Shown piece by piece: positions 36,617-45,877 of a DNA stretch of 64,000 nt (within the stretch, counting starts at the first letter, position 1; each line of letters starts with the position of its first letter). The stretch covers positions 806,001 to 870,000 of the forward strand of contig NC_014751.1 of NCBI RefSeq assembly GCF_000183365.1. Reading direction: 5' to 3'. The notes below the pieces were generated by a model that saw only the letters and a list, made by a program, of their open reading frames with translations, did not search any database and was not told the origin of the DNA. The stretch comes from Mycoplasma leachii PG50 (lineage in GTDB: Bacteria; Bacillota_I; Bacilli_A; Mycoplasmatales; Mycoplasmataceae). A program made the translations under genes and the position numbers.

Positions 36617-37807
36617 ATGAATAAGTTTAAATCTGAGTTTGATAAACCTTTTAATAGATCAAAAACTCATGAAAGAAGATGGTGTAAAGATAATATTAAA
36701 CAATTTTATTTATTAGATGATTATGATAATTTTTTAAACTGTTCAATAGCTGACACTAATTTTAAAACTCCAAAAGTTATAGTAAATACAATTAAAAAAA
36801 TCGCTAAACAACAATCTTATAGTTACACTTGTAGTATTGAAAATAGTCTAGATGCTATTCAAACTTGATATAAACAATTACATAATATTGATTTAACTAC
36901 TAATCAAATAATTCTAGGTCATGGAACTATTAGTGCTTTAATACAAGCTGTTCAAGCGCTTACTAATGTAAATGATAATATCTTAATTCAATCTCCCGTT
37001 TATAAACCTTTTTATAATGTAGTACAAACAAATAATAGAAATGTAATAGATAATCCATTAGTTTATAAAGATCATAATTATGAAATTGATTTTATTGATT
37101 TTGAAAATAAAATGAAAAAACATAATGTAAAAATGTTTATTTTATGTAGTCCACATAACCCTTCTGGAGTAGTTTGAAAAGCTCAAGATCTTTTAAAAAT
37201 CATTGAGATTTGTAATAGGTATAATGTAGTTATTATTAGTGATGAAGTTCATGGAGACATTGTTTTAAAAGATAAGTTTTATTCTTTATTAGAATTTGAA
37301 ACTAAAAATAATAATTTTATAGTAGTTAGTTCTCCAAATAAAATGTTTAATTTAGCTGGATTAAAAGGTTCTTATTTAATTAGTAAAAATACAGATATAC
37401 TAGATAAAATTAAACAACAATATTTAATTAATGGATTTGGACTATTTAATTCTTTTTATCAACAAGTTTTAATTAGTGCTTATACAAATAAAGAAGTTTT
37501 AGATTGAGTAAAAGAGTTTAAAGAATATATTTATAATAACTATTTATATTTAAAAGAAAATCTTTTAGATAAATATAAACAACTAGATTATATAGATCTA
37601 AAAGCAACTTATTTAGTTTGAATTAAGTTTAATCATATAACTGTTGATCAGTTTAAAGAAAATTTAAAACATCAAAATCTAATTATTAATTTAGCTTCTG
37701 ATTTTTATACAAATGAAACTGACTGATTTAGAATAAATATTGCTTGTCCTAGATCTGAATTAATACAATTAGTTGAAAAACTAAAAATCTGTTTAAAATT
37801 AAATTAG
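36617..37807 (+). CDS. PLP-dependent MalY/PatB-type cystathionine beta-lyase / aminotransferase
   Basis: A 396-residue fold-type I enzyme. It has ILGHGTISALIQAV early, the NPSG-containing ILCSPHNPSGVVW, an ISDEVHGDIV stretch with the PLP-ring Asp, and VSSPNKMFNLAGL with the Schiff-base lysine in SPNK. These features match MalY/PatB beta-C-S lyases, which cleave cystathionine or cysteine to pyruvate, ammonia and a thiol. Promoter and AGGTG site lie in the 131-base divergent gap. The ridA gene starts 9 bases later; RidA removes the enamine intermediate that such lyases release, so the pairing is functional. Confidence 0.85.
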
Positions 37808-37816
37808 GGGGTAATT

Positions 37817-38218
37817 ATGAAAATAATTAATACTGAAAATGCTCCAAAAGCAATCGGACCATACAGTCAAGCTATTAAAATTTGTAATGGTACTTTATAT
37901 TTATCTGGGCAATTAGGATTAGATCCTAAAACTATGCTTTTAGAAAATAATATTGAATTACAAACAAAAAGAAGTTTAAATAATATTTATGAAATTTTAA
38001 AACAAGCAGGATATGACAAAACTGATGTAGTTAAAACTTTAGTTTTATTAAAAGATATTAATGATTTTTCATTAGTAAATAGTATTTATGAAGAATTCTT
38101 TGAAGAGCACAAACCTGCTAGAAGTGCTTTTCAAGCAGCAGCTCTTCCAAAAGATGCTTTAATTGAAATAGAAGTAATTGCTTATAAAAAAGAAACAAAT
38201 TGTTGTTTAGATAAATAA
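37817..38218 (+). CDS. ridA: Enamine/imine deaminase RidA
   Basis: A 133-residue protein covering the whole YjgF/YER057c/UK114 domain. It has the family start NAPKAIGPYSQAI, the LSGQLGLD core, KTLVLLKDINDF, and the C-terminal substrate arginine in KPARSAFQAAALPKDALIEIE. RidA hydrolyses reactive enamine/imine products of PLP enzymes such as the adjacent malY-type lyase. It ends with a short Cys-rich tail (NCCLDK), slightly longer than usual. A GGGGGT ribosome site lies between the two genes. Confidence 0.95.
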   Translation: MKIINTENAPKAIGPYSQAIKICNGTLYLSGQLGLDPKTMLLENNIELQTKRSLNNIYEILKQAGYDKTDVVKTLVLLKDINDFSLVNSIYEEFFEEHKPARSAFQAAALPKDALIEIEVIAYKKETNCCLDK

Positions 38219-38220
38219 TA

Positions 38221-38250
38221 AAAATGCAGATCATTATAGGTCTGCATTTT
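38221..38250. terminator. Bidirectional terminator between ridA and DUF285 gene
   Basis: Stem AAAATGCAGA/TCTGCATTTT with a 10-base loop between convergent genes. The same TGCAGA hairpin recurs at 39768 after the paralogous gene, suggesting that the terminator was duplicated with the gene. Confidence 0.8.
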
Positions 38251-38251
38251 C

Positions 38252-39592
38252 TTATTTTTTAGATTTAATTTTAGATAATTTATCTTTAATTTTTTCTTTA
38301 GATTTAAAGTATAAATTCTTTGTTTTGTCAGCTGAATTTAAATAAAAATTCTTTAGATTTTTACGATAATAATATCCAGTTCCACCCGCTATTCCTAGAA
38401 CTGTAAAAGTACCTAAAACAACTCCTGCTATAACTCCTGCACTTGGCGAATTTGGTTTTATTATAGTGTTTGGTTTTGCTGGAATTTTGTAAAGGTTATT
38501 ATCATTTTTAGGATTTTCAATCTTGTCTTCTTCTAGTGATTCATTTTTTTCTATTGTTTCATTATTTATTTCAGAATGTTCTGGTTTTTTAGGAGCTATT
38601 GTATTTTCTGAATTATCTGGTGAATCTGCTGGTAGTGGTGAAGAATTTGGGATAGAATCAGGTTTTGAAGATTCTTCAGTTGGTTTTTCAGGTTTTATAA
38701 TAGGTTTTGATTCTATAGAAGGTATTTTATATGTATTATCCTCTAAGATGTTTATTTTTTTCGAATCATCTTTTTGTTTATCTTTAGTAATTTCATTTAA
38801 ATTATTATCTGTGTGTGGGCTTTCTAAAGCCTCATCGGCTTTAGGTGATAATATTTCTTCAGTACTAATCTCAGGTTTAGCTGCTTCTGTCTTTTCTAGT
38901 CACTTAGGTTGATAGTCTTGATCAAGTCCAAAATCATTATTATTAACCTCAGTTTTCATTAGTCATGAATTCAAATTTTGCTTAAATGCTTTTGCATCTT
39001 TAAACATTTCTTTCATATTTTTAATTTTTTTAAGCTTAGGTCCTCACTCTAATGGTTTATTTCCATTATTAAACTTTGTAGAGTTTAAAAACATTCGTTC
39101 CATATTTGTAACGTTTGATACATCTCATGATGATAAATTATGATTAAAATTTTTAGAATATGCAAACATTTCACCCATATCAGTGACATTTGAAGTGTCT
39201 CATTTTAAAATAGCATCGTTGTTAAATCAAGTCGTATTGTAGAACATACTATTCATATTTGTTATTCTTGATGTATCTCAATCTACTGTTCAGATTATAT
39301 TATTTGTTCTTGCTTGAAAAGCTCCCTTCAAACTAGTTATTTCTGTAGGTAATTGTGCAGCAATGACTTTAACAGTTGAAGGAATTTGTTCTATTCTAAC
39401 TTGTTTTTCAAAATTATCTCAATAATAACCAATTTGAGTTAGTTTTTCACCTTGATATTTGTGTGATTTTTTTTTAATTTGTTTATTTATTTGAATATTA
39501 TTCTCACCATTATTTTTATTAACTAGTATTATTGAAGCTGTTATTAAAAATACAGCACTACAACTAGTTAAAATGGTTAATATTTTTTTCAT
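38252..39592 (-). CDS. DUF285 (BspA-like) surface protein with C-terminal membrane anchor
   Basis: A 446-residue protein. N-terminal hydrophobic segment MKKILTILTSCSAVFLITAS; a Cys at position 11 is not in a good lipobox, so this is probably an uncleaved anchor or signal. Residues about 90-210 contain DUF285 repeats (for example ILKWDTSNVTDMGEMFAYSKNFN and SSWDVSNVTNMERMF). A Pro/Glu/Ser-rich stalk (about 220-380) follows, then a Gly-rich TM helix (VIAGVVLGTFTVLGIAGG) and a short Lys-rich tail ending KIKSKK. It is likely displayed outside and tethered at both ends. Its promoter has an 18-base spacer made of a homopolymer, so expression should be phase-variable. Paralogue of the broken gene at 39799-41034. 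Confidence 0.8.
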
Positions 39593-39648
39593 TAAGTATT
39601 CATTCCTTATTTATCTTTTATATTGCAATTGTTATATTGCAATTGTTC

Positions 39649-39678
39649 ATTATAGTTTTTTTTTTTTTTTTTTGTCAA
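39649..39678 (-). promoter_or_regulatory. Promoter with poly(A) spacer, predicted phase-variable, ON-length
   Basis: On the minus strand: -35 box TTGACA (39673-39678), spacer of 18 bases that is 17 A plus one C, and -10 box TATAAT (39649-39654). The full A run is 18 bases (39656-39673). Gain or loss of single A bases would change promoter spacing around the optimal 17. The leader that follows contains two tandem TTGCAATATAA copies before the start at 39592. Confidence 0.85.
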
Positions 39679-39767
39679 GAGTAAATATTAATTAGTGTTT
39701 AAAATTTATAAAACGTATTGTGAAATTACAAAATATAAATTGGAGAATAAATGATAATTAAAACTAA

Positions 39768-39797
39768 AAAAATGCAGATTGTTAATTCTGCATTTTT
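39768..39797. terminator. Terminator of the broken DUF285 paralogue
   Basis: Stem AAAAATGCAGA/TCTGCATTTTT (11 bp) with an 8-base loop at the 3' end of the minus-strand gene. Shares its stem sequence with the terminator at 38221. Confidence 0.75.
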
Positions 39798-39798
39798 A

Positions 39799-41034
39799 CT
39801 ATTTTTTAGATTTAATTCTTGATATTTTCTCTTTTATTTTGTCTGTTGATCTTAAATAGAAATTTTTTAGATTTTTACGATAATAATATCCAGTTCCAGC
39901 TCCAATTCCTAAAAGAGAAAAAGTTCCTAAAACTACTCCAGTAATAACTGCAGCATTATTTGATTTAGATTTTGAAATGACTGTATTTGGTTTTATTAAC
40001 GGGAATTTGTTTGTATTATTATTTTTTCTATCAACAGAATTTTCACTATCAATTTTAAGTGTGTCTTCAACTTCTGCAATTTCATTTTTAGATTCAGGTG
40101 ATTCAGATTTTTCAATTGGTAATTTAGGTTCTTCAACTGGTTGATTAATTATTGAAGATTCATTTTCATCATTTGGAGTATTGATTATAGGATCAGGTAG
40201 AGAAGGTGTGCTATCAGGTTTTATTATTGGTGTAGTAACAGTAGGATCAGAAATTATAGATGATATAGTATTAGATTCATCTTCTGATCTTGGTTGAATA
40301 TTTGGTTTAGGCACTTCAACTGGTTTTGATATTCATTTAGGTTGTTTTTTATCATCTAATCCAAAATCTTTATTATTAGCATAATTTGTTAGTTTTCATC
40401 CACTTAAATCATGAGTAAAACTTGAAGCGTTTTTAAACATACTTTCCATGTTTACAGCATTTTTAAGTTTATCATCTCAATTTAAATGTTTTTCCTTATT
40501 ATTAAAATCTGTGGCTTCAGAAAACATTCCTTTAAAATTTTTTACTTTTGAAACATTTCATTTAGACAAATCTTGATTAAATGACCTACTTTTACCAAAC
40601 ATACCTTCCATAGTTTTTACTTTTGAAACATCTCATTAAGCAATACTTGGATCATTAATATAATTTGTATTATAAAACACATAGCTCATATCTTCTATAT
40701 TTGATGTATTTCATTTAGTTTCTCATTTTACATATTGATTGTTTCCAGTAAATGCATATTCTAAGCTTGTTATTTCTGGTGGTAAATCTGCTGCAATTGT
40801 TGAAACAGTTGGAGGTATTTGTGATATTATTGTTTTTTCATTTTTCTTATAATAACCTATTTTAGTAATTTTTCTATTAAGTCCTTGTCCAGTAACTACA
40901 TGTTGTTTAGTATTAGCCTGAGCATTATAACTTATTATATTATTCTCACCATTATTTTTATTAACTAGTATTATTGAAGCTGTTATTAAAAATACAGCAC
41001 TACAACTAGTTAAAATGGTTAATAATTTTTTCAT
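39799..41034 (-). pseudogene. DUF285 surface protein paralogue with in-frame nonsense codon
   Basis: The N terminus MKKLLTILTSCSAVFLITAS is nearly identical to that of the neighbour at 38252. The DUF285 repeats, Pro/Ser/Glu stalk, Gly-rich TM segment (VITGVVLGTFSLLGIGAG) and Lys-rich tail are all present in one frame. A TAA at 40636-40638 sits where the neighbour has Lys before the TGA-encoded Trp (IA*WDVSKV against ILKWDTSNV). Translation therefore stops after 132 residues, losing the anchor. The promoter is also unfavourable (spacer of 5). Otherwise the 412-codon frame is intact, so the lesion looks recent. Confidence 0.8.
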
Positions 41035-41076
41035 TAATTATTCATTCCTTATTTATCTTTTATATTGCAATTATTC

Positions 41077-41093
41077 ATTATAATTTTTTTCAA
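41077..41093 (-). promoter_or_regulatory. Contracted poly(A) promoter of the DUF285 paralogue, OFF-length
   Basis: The same layout as the promoter at 39649: TTGAAA (41088-41093) and TATAAT (41077-41082), but the A run is only 7 bases and the spacer 5 bases. This is far below the length RNA polymerase can use. The leader downstream is alignable with that of the neighbour, except for one lost TTGCAATATAA copy. Confidence 0.75.
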
Positions 41094-41164
41094 GAGTAAG
41101 TTATATTTTCTAAAAACTTTTAAGTGTGCTATTAATTAATTAAAATACATATTAAAATAAGTTT

Positions 41165-42313
41165 ATGAAAAATAAAAATAATGAATCTTTTAAAAAAAGA
41201 CTAGGTAAGAAAATTTTTAAAGCTGCTAAAAAGCCTTTTAGATTTATTTATTGACTTGCAGGTAATTTAACTATACTTAAGTCAAATAAAAAGCTAGGAT
41301 ATATTAGTAAAATTGATGATATTAATAAATTAAATAAAATCATGAAATACTATTATAAAAGAGATGAATTAGTATTATGTGATGATAATAAAATAGAAAA
41401 TATTAGTTTTTTAACTAGTGATAATGTAAAAATTAAAGGTATTAAATTTATTACTAATAAAGATAGTAAAAAATGAATTATTAGTTCACATTGATTTGCT
41501 GGAGAAAAATATTTAGGATTAATTCATACTAAAGCTTTTATAGAACTTGGATATAATATATTATCTTTTGATTTTAGAAATCATGGTGATTCAGAACAAA
41601 CTGAAGTAATTAGTATGGGTTTATTTGAAAGTATAGACTTAATTGGTGCTATTAATTATTTAATTAGTAATAATGAAGTTGAAACACTTGGGTTATTTGG
41701 TATGAGCATGGGTGCTTATATATGTAATTATGTAGCTATTAATCATAAACAATTATTAGATAAAGCAAATGTTAAATTTATTATAAGTGATTCAGCTTAT
41801 GGATCTATTGAATCATTATTATATAAAAACTGAAAAGAAAGACTACATATTTTAATAAATAAAAAACTAGCTAGAAAAATTATTAATAAAACAATAGATT
41901 TACAAAATTTAGCTACAAATCATGATCAAAAAGAATTAAATTTATTTGATATGTATGAAAATCAAAAAATGATTCCAGCAAATGCTCCTATTTTATTTAT
42001 TCATGGGTGTAATGACCAAATAACACCTCATACAGATTCATTAAGATTATTTATTAATAGATCTACTTATAATAGTGATGATGAGCTTTTAATTTATAAT
42101 TCATGTAATCATTGTTTTTCTTTTAAAGAACATTATTATCAAACAATTTATAGAATTTTAATGTTTGAAAATAAAATTATTAAAGATAATAGTGCTACTA
42201 AATTAGCTTTAGATAAAATGGGTATTAGTGATGAAATTATTAGTAATAATTTTAATGAAATAAAAGAAGTTTCTACTTTTTATTTTTCTAAAAATAAAAA
42301 CAATATGTTTTAA
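41165..42313 (+). CDS. Alpha/beta hydrolase with N-terminal membrane-associated segment
   Basis: A 382-residue protein with a basic N terminus and an amphipathic/hydrophobic stretch (PFRFIYWLAGNLTIL). The hydrolase core shows DFRNHGDSE, the nucleophile elbow LFGMSMGAY with catalytic Ser, an acid in LFIHGCNDQITP, and the His in YNSCNHCFSF. This resembles the peptidase S9/BAAT-type serine esterases common in Mollicutes (often annotated as lysophospholipase or esterase); the substrate is unknown. It is monocistronic with a strong terminator. Confidence 0.8.
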
Positions 42314-42358
42314 ACTAAATTAAAGATTATAATATTTATATCTTCAATTTAGTTTTTT
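42312..42358 (+). terminator. Terminator after the alpha/beta hydrolase gene
   Basis: Long imperfect stem AAACTAAATT/AATTTAGTTT, extended by AAGAT/ATCTT, ending in a T run, immediately after the stop. Confidence 0.8.
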
Positions 42359-42429
42359 TATAGTTTATTATATAAGGATTAGTTTTTAAAAATATTTTTA
42401 AAATTATTAATATTTTTTACTTATTTATC

Positions 42430-42458
42430 TTGTAAATTTATAATATATTATCTATAAT
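42430..42458 (+). promoter_or_regulatory. Promoter of the tRNA cluster
   Basis: TTGTAA (42430-42435) and TATAAT (42453-42458) with exactly 17 bases between them, about 50 bases before the first tRNA. No other strong promoter is seen before the nine-tRNA block. Confidence 0.65.
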
Positions 42459-42508
42459 AATAAAGTCGTTTAATATGATAAGATAATAGCATAGATAAAT
42501 TTTTATAT

Positions 42509-42585
42509 GCGCCCGTAGATCAATTGGATAGATCGCTTGACTACGGATCAAAAGGTTGGGGGTTCGAGTCCCTCCGGGCGCACCA
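42509..42585 (+). tRNA. tRNA-Arg (anticodon ACG)
   Basis: Acceptor GCGCCCG pairs with CGGGCGC; anticodon ACG is in the loop CTACGGA; the T arm GGTTCGAGTCC is intact. The CCA end is encoded. It reads CGN Arg codons after deamination of A34. Confidence 0.95.
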
Positions 42586-42632
42586 TTTAGAAAATAAATT
42601 GTTATTATCTTTAAAACATAATAACAAGTATT

Positions 42633-42709
42633 CGGGAAGTGGCTCAGTTTGGTAGAGCATTCGGTTTGGGACCGAAGGGTCGCAGGTTCAAATCCTGTCT
42701 TCCCGACCA
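42633..42709 (+). tRNA. tRNA-Pro (anticodon TGG)
   Basis: Acceptor CGGGAAG/CTTCCCG, anticodon loop TTTGGGA with TGG, T loop GTTCAAATC, encoded CCA. Probably the only Pro tRNA, reading all CCN by superwobble. Confidence 0.95.
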
Positions 42710-42719
42710 TTATAATAAT

Positions 42720-42795
42720 GGGCCCTTAGCTCAGCTGGGAGAGCACCTGCCTTGCACGCAGGGGGTCGACGGTTCGATCCCGTTAGGGTCCACCA
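42720..42795 (+). tRNA. tRNA-Ala (anticodon TGC)
   Basis: Acceptor GGGCCCT/AGGGTCC with a G-U pair at position 3, the expected Ala G3-U70 identity element. Anticodon loop CTTGCAC with TGC, encoded CCA. Confidence 0.95.
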
Positions 42796-42800
42796 TATTT

Positions 42801-42877
42801 GGCGGGGTAGCTCAGTTGGTTAGAGCGTTCGGTTCATACCCGAAAGGTCGAGAGTTCAAATCTCTCCCCCGCTACCA
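42801..42877 (+). tRNA. tRNA-Met, elongator (anticodon CAT)
   Basis: Acceptor GGCGGGG/CCCCGCT with a G-U first pair, anticodon stem TTCGG/CCGAA around TTCATAC, encoded CCA. No C1-A72 mismatch, so not the initiator. The sequence matches my recollection of M. capricolum elongator tRNA-Met. Confidence 0.85.
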
Positions 42878-42888
42878 TATTTATTTAT

Positions 42889-42965
42889 GGACCTTTAGCT
42901 CAGTTGGTTAGAGCATCCGGCTCATAACCGGACGGTCATTGGTTCAAGTCCAATAAGGTCCACCA
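42889..42965 (+). tRNA. tRNA-Ile2 (anticodon CAT, lysidine-modified)
   Basis: Acceptor GGACCTT/AAGGTCC, anticodon stem CCGGC/ACCGG around CTCATAA, encoded CCA. A third CAT-anticodon tRNA distinct from elongator and initiator Met; body and acceptor fit the AUA-reading tRNA-Ile whose C34 is converted to lysidine by TilS. Confidence 0.8.
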
Positions 42966-43007
42966 TATTAAAATAAAAATATTTTTAGTATAAAAGAATG
43001 GTAGTAC

Positions 43008-43100
43008 GGAAGATTACCCAAGTCCGGCTGAAGGGATCGGTCTTGAAAACCGAGAGTCGGGGAAACCCGAGCGGGGGTTCGAATCCCTCATCTTCCGCCA
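43008..43100 (+). tRNA. tRNA-Ser (anticodon TGA)
   Basis: A class II tRNA of 93 bases with a long variable arm (GTCGGGGAAACCCGAGC), acceptor GGAAGAT/ATCTTCC, discriminator G, anticodon TGA, encoded CCA. Confidence 0.95.
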
Positions 43101-43122
43101 TTTATTAAGAATTTAAAAACAA

Positions 43123-43198
43123 CGCGGGGTAGAGCAGTTGGTAGCTCGCCGGGCTCATAACCCGGAGGCCGCAGGTTCGAGTCCTGCCCCCGCAACCA
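43123..43198 (+). tRNA. Initiator tRNA-fMet (anticodon CAT)
   Basis: Acceptor CGCGGGG/CCCCGCA leaves the C1-A72 mismatch typical of initiators. The three G-C pairs GGG/CCC flank the anticodon loop CTCATAA. Encoded CCA. Confidence 0.95.
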
Positions 43199-43200
43199 AT

Positions 43201-43277
43201 GGCCCCATAGCGAAGTTGGTTATCGCGCCTCCCTGTCACGGAGGAGATCACGGGTTCGAGTCCCGTTGGGGTCGCCA
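43201..43277 (+). tRNA. tRNA-Asp (anticodon GTC)
   Basis: Acceptor GGCCCCA/TGGGGTC, discriminator G as required for AspRS, anticodon loop CTGTCAC, encoded CCA. It begins only 2 bases after the initiator tRNA. Confidence 0.95.
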
Positions 43278-43285
43278 TTTTTTAT

Positions 43286-43361
43286 GGTCGTGTAGCTCAG
43301 TCGGTAGAGCAGCAGACTGAAGCTCTGCGTGTCGGCGGTTCAATTCCGTCCACGACCACCA
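43286..43361 (+). tRNA. tRNA-Phe (anticodon GAA)
   Basis: Acceptor GGTCGTG/CACGACC, anticodon loop CTGAAGC with GAA, encoded CCA. Last of nine tandem tRNAs. Confidence 0.95.
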
Positions 43362-43380
43362 CTTGAACACAAAAATTATA

Positions 43381-43404
43381 AGTAGTCATAAGACTACTTT
43401 TTTT
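43381..43404 (+). terminator. Terminator of the tRNA cluster
   Basis: Perfect stem AGTAGTC/GACTACT with an ATAA loop and a run of T, 20 bases after tRNA-Phe. Confidence 0.85.
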
Positions 43405-43467
43405 ATTTTAAAAAACTATTAAGTATATAATTACTTTATATTTGTACTAGTAATTGGAGCAATAATT

Positions 43468-44202
43468 ATGAAACTAATAGTTTTAGAAAATGAAGAACAA
43501 GTTGCAAATAAAGCAGCACAAATCATAAGTGAACAAATCAAAAATAAACCTAATAGTGTATTAGGTTTAGCAACTGGTTCAACACCAATAAATACTTATA
43601 AAAAACTAATTCAAATGTATCAAGAAAAACAAATTAGCTTTAAAGATGTTATTAGTTTTAATTTAGATGAATATAAAGATATAGATAAAAATAATAAGCA
43701 ATCTTATTATTATTTTATGAATAATCAATTATTTGATTTTATTAATATAAATAAAAATAATTGTTATATACCTGATGAAAGTTTTTATAATAACCCAATA
43801 GCTTATGATGAACTAATTAAAAAAGCTAATGGTATTGATTTACAACTTTTAGGAATTGGAATTAATGGTCATATTGGATTTAATGAACCAGATTCAAGTT
43901 TTGACTCTTTAACTCAAATTGTAGATTTAACCGATTCAACTATTAAAGCAAATTCAAGATTTTTTGATTCAATAGATCAAGTACCAACTCAAGCAATTTC
44001 AATGGGTTTACAATCAATAATGAATGCTAAAAAAATTTTATTACTAGCAACTGGAATAAATAAATCTGAAGCTATTTATCATTTAATTCAAGGACAAATT
44101 ACAAAAAAATGACCTTGTACAATATTACAAAAACATAATGATGTCACAATAATTATTGATAAAAATGCAGCAAGTAAATTAACTAATTTAAAGGCTAATT
44201 AG
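43468..44202 (+). CDS. nagB: Glucosamine-6-phosphate deaminase
   Basis: A 244-residue enzyme, usual length for the Gram-positive type. It has LGLATGSTPI (phosphate loop), SFNLDEY with the general-base Asp, and LLGIGINGHIGFNEP with catalytic His and Glu. It converts GlcN6P to fructose-6-phosphate and ammonia, feeding amino sugars into glycolysis; tpiA and gpmI lie just downstream. A GGAG site precedes the ATG. Followed by its own hairpin, so transcribed apart from tpiA. Confidence 0.97.
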
Positions 44203-44216
44203 ATTAGCTTTTTTTA
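44193..44216 (+). terminator. Terminator of nagB
   Basis: Stem GGCTAAT/ATTAGCT overlapping the stop codon, followed by seven T. Confidence 0.75.
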
Positions 44217-44299
44217 TTTGCTTATTTATAATAATTATTTTATTGAGTTTTTAAAAATATATAATTATATAGGCATTTAATCTGAAAGGTAAATCTATT

Positions 44300-45046
44300 A
44301 TGAAAAAAAAGGTAATTTTTGGTAATTGAAAAATGAATGGGACTAATGAAAGTTTGACAGATTTTTTAAACCAAGTAGATAATAAAGTAGATAGTTCAAA
44401 AATTATAGCAGGATTAGCTGTACCTTATGTAATGTTACAAACTGGGCTAAAACTTGCAAAAAATGTTAAAATAGCTGCTCAAAACGTACATTATAAAGAT
44501 AAGGGTGCTTATACTGGAGAAATTTCAACTACAATGCTAAAAGAAATTGGAGTTGAATATGTAATTATTGGACATTCTGAAAGAAGAGAAATGTTTAATG
44601 AAACTGATTTAGATGTTAATAAAAAGGCTAAAGTTTTATTAGAAAACAATATAACTCCAATTATTTGTTGTGGTGAAACTTTACAAACTAAAGAAAGTGG
44701 AAAAACTATTGAATTTGTAAATAATCAAATTAATATAATGTTTGAAGGTATTAAAAAAGAAGATGCAATCAAAGCAATTATTGCTTATGAACCAATTTGA
44801 GCAATTGGTACTGGAAAAACAGCAACAAGTAGTGATGCTGAAGAAGTATGCAAACAAATCAGAAATAATTTAGCAAAAATTTATGATAAAAATACAGCTG
44901 AACAAATTATTATTCAGTATGGTGGAAGTGTTAAACCATCAAATATTCAAGAATATTTAAAAATGCCAAATATTGATGGAGCTTTAGTTGGGGGAGCTTC
45001 TTTATTAGCTAGTGATTATTTAGGTTTAGTTAACTATAATGAATAA
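44300..45046 (+). CDS. tpiA: Triosephosphate isomerase
   Basis: A 248-residue TIM barrel. It has the substrate lysine in FGNWKMNG, the catalytic His in IIGHSERRE, the catalytic Glu and loop 6 in [14 protein letters not shown] (Trp encoded by TGA), and phosphate-binding QYGGSV and GGASL. It interconverts DHAP and GAP in glycolysis. It overlaps the next gene by 8 bases and heads the tpiA-HAD-gpmI operon. Confidence 0.98.
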
Positions 45047-45875
45047 ACCAGAGATTAAGTTATTAATATTAGATATGGATGGGACTAGTTATTATAAAAT
45101 GGGTCCTATTATAGAAAAAAATATTGAACCATTAAAAAAAATAATAAATAAAGGAGTTAAAGTAGTTTTTGTTACAGGACGACCTGTTTTAGCAAAACTA
45201 AATAGTTTAAAACATCACGGTTTGTTAGTTGATCATCAATTAATTGCTGGATATAATGCAGCTTGTATTTATGATTTAAGTAAAGATCAAATTTTATTAT
45301 CAAATCCAATTAGTACAGATAAAGCAAAAAAAGTATTTGATTTAGTAACTAGTGATAAATATAAAAATAGTGGTATTAAAATTTGAGGATATGTTGATGA
45401 TTTAAAAACTGTAATAACTAATAAATGAACTCAAAATCCAAGTGATTATCATGATGAAACTGTTTTTTTTGATGGTCAAGTTCTTGAATATAAAGATATT
45501 AAAGATGATTTTAATTTTAAATTCTTTAAGCTTTTAGGTTTTGATGCAAACAAAGAATTTTATGATATTTTAGTTAATGAATTGAATTTTAACATAGCTA
45601 CAAATGATAATAAACTAGCTGAAATTAATAAAAAAAATGTTAATAAAAAATTAGCTGTAGAATGATTTTCAAACTATTTTAATATTGATTTGAAAAACAT
45701 TGCAGCAATTGGTGATGGAATGAATGATTGAGAAATGATAAATCATGTAGGATATAAAGTAGCTATTAAAAACTCAGTTGAACCAATTAAAAAAATAGCA
45801 AATATTTATATAGATAAAACAGCTGAACAAGGTGCAGTTGAAGATTTTATTAAACACTATATACTAGGAGAATAA
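45039..45875 (+). CDS. HAD-superfamily (Cof-type) phosphatase
   Basis: A 278-residue protein. Motif I is [12 protein letters not shown], motif II is VVFVTGRPV, and motif IV is [14 protein letters not shown] (Trp by TGA). It has a cap domain between them, as in Cof/YidA proteins. The substrate is unknown, probably a sugar phosphate. It starts inside the end of tpiA and ends 2 bases before gpmI, so it is co-translated with the two glycolytic enzymes; a metabolite-repair or overflow role is a reasonable but untested idea. Confidence 0.9.
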
Positions 45876-45877
45876 AA

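Noticed and set aside
38523..38912. Ser/Gly-rich 129-codon plus-strand frame
   Set aside because: Antisense of the Pro/Glu/Ser-rich stalk of the DUF285 protein; no ribosome site.
42438..42911. Open frames of about 90 codons on both strands
   Set aside because: They lie within tRNA genes; the reading is an artefact of structured GC-rich tRNA sequence.
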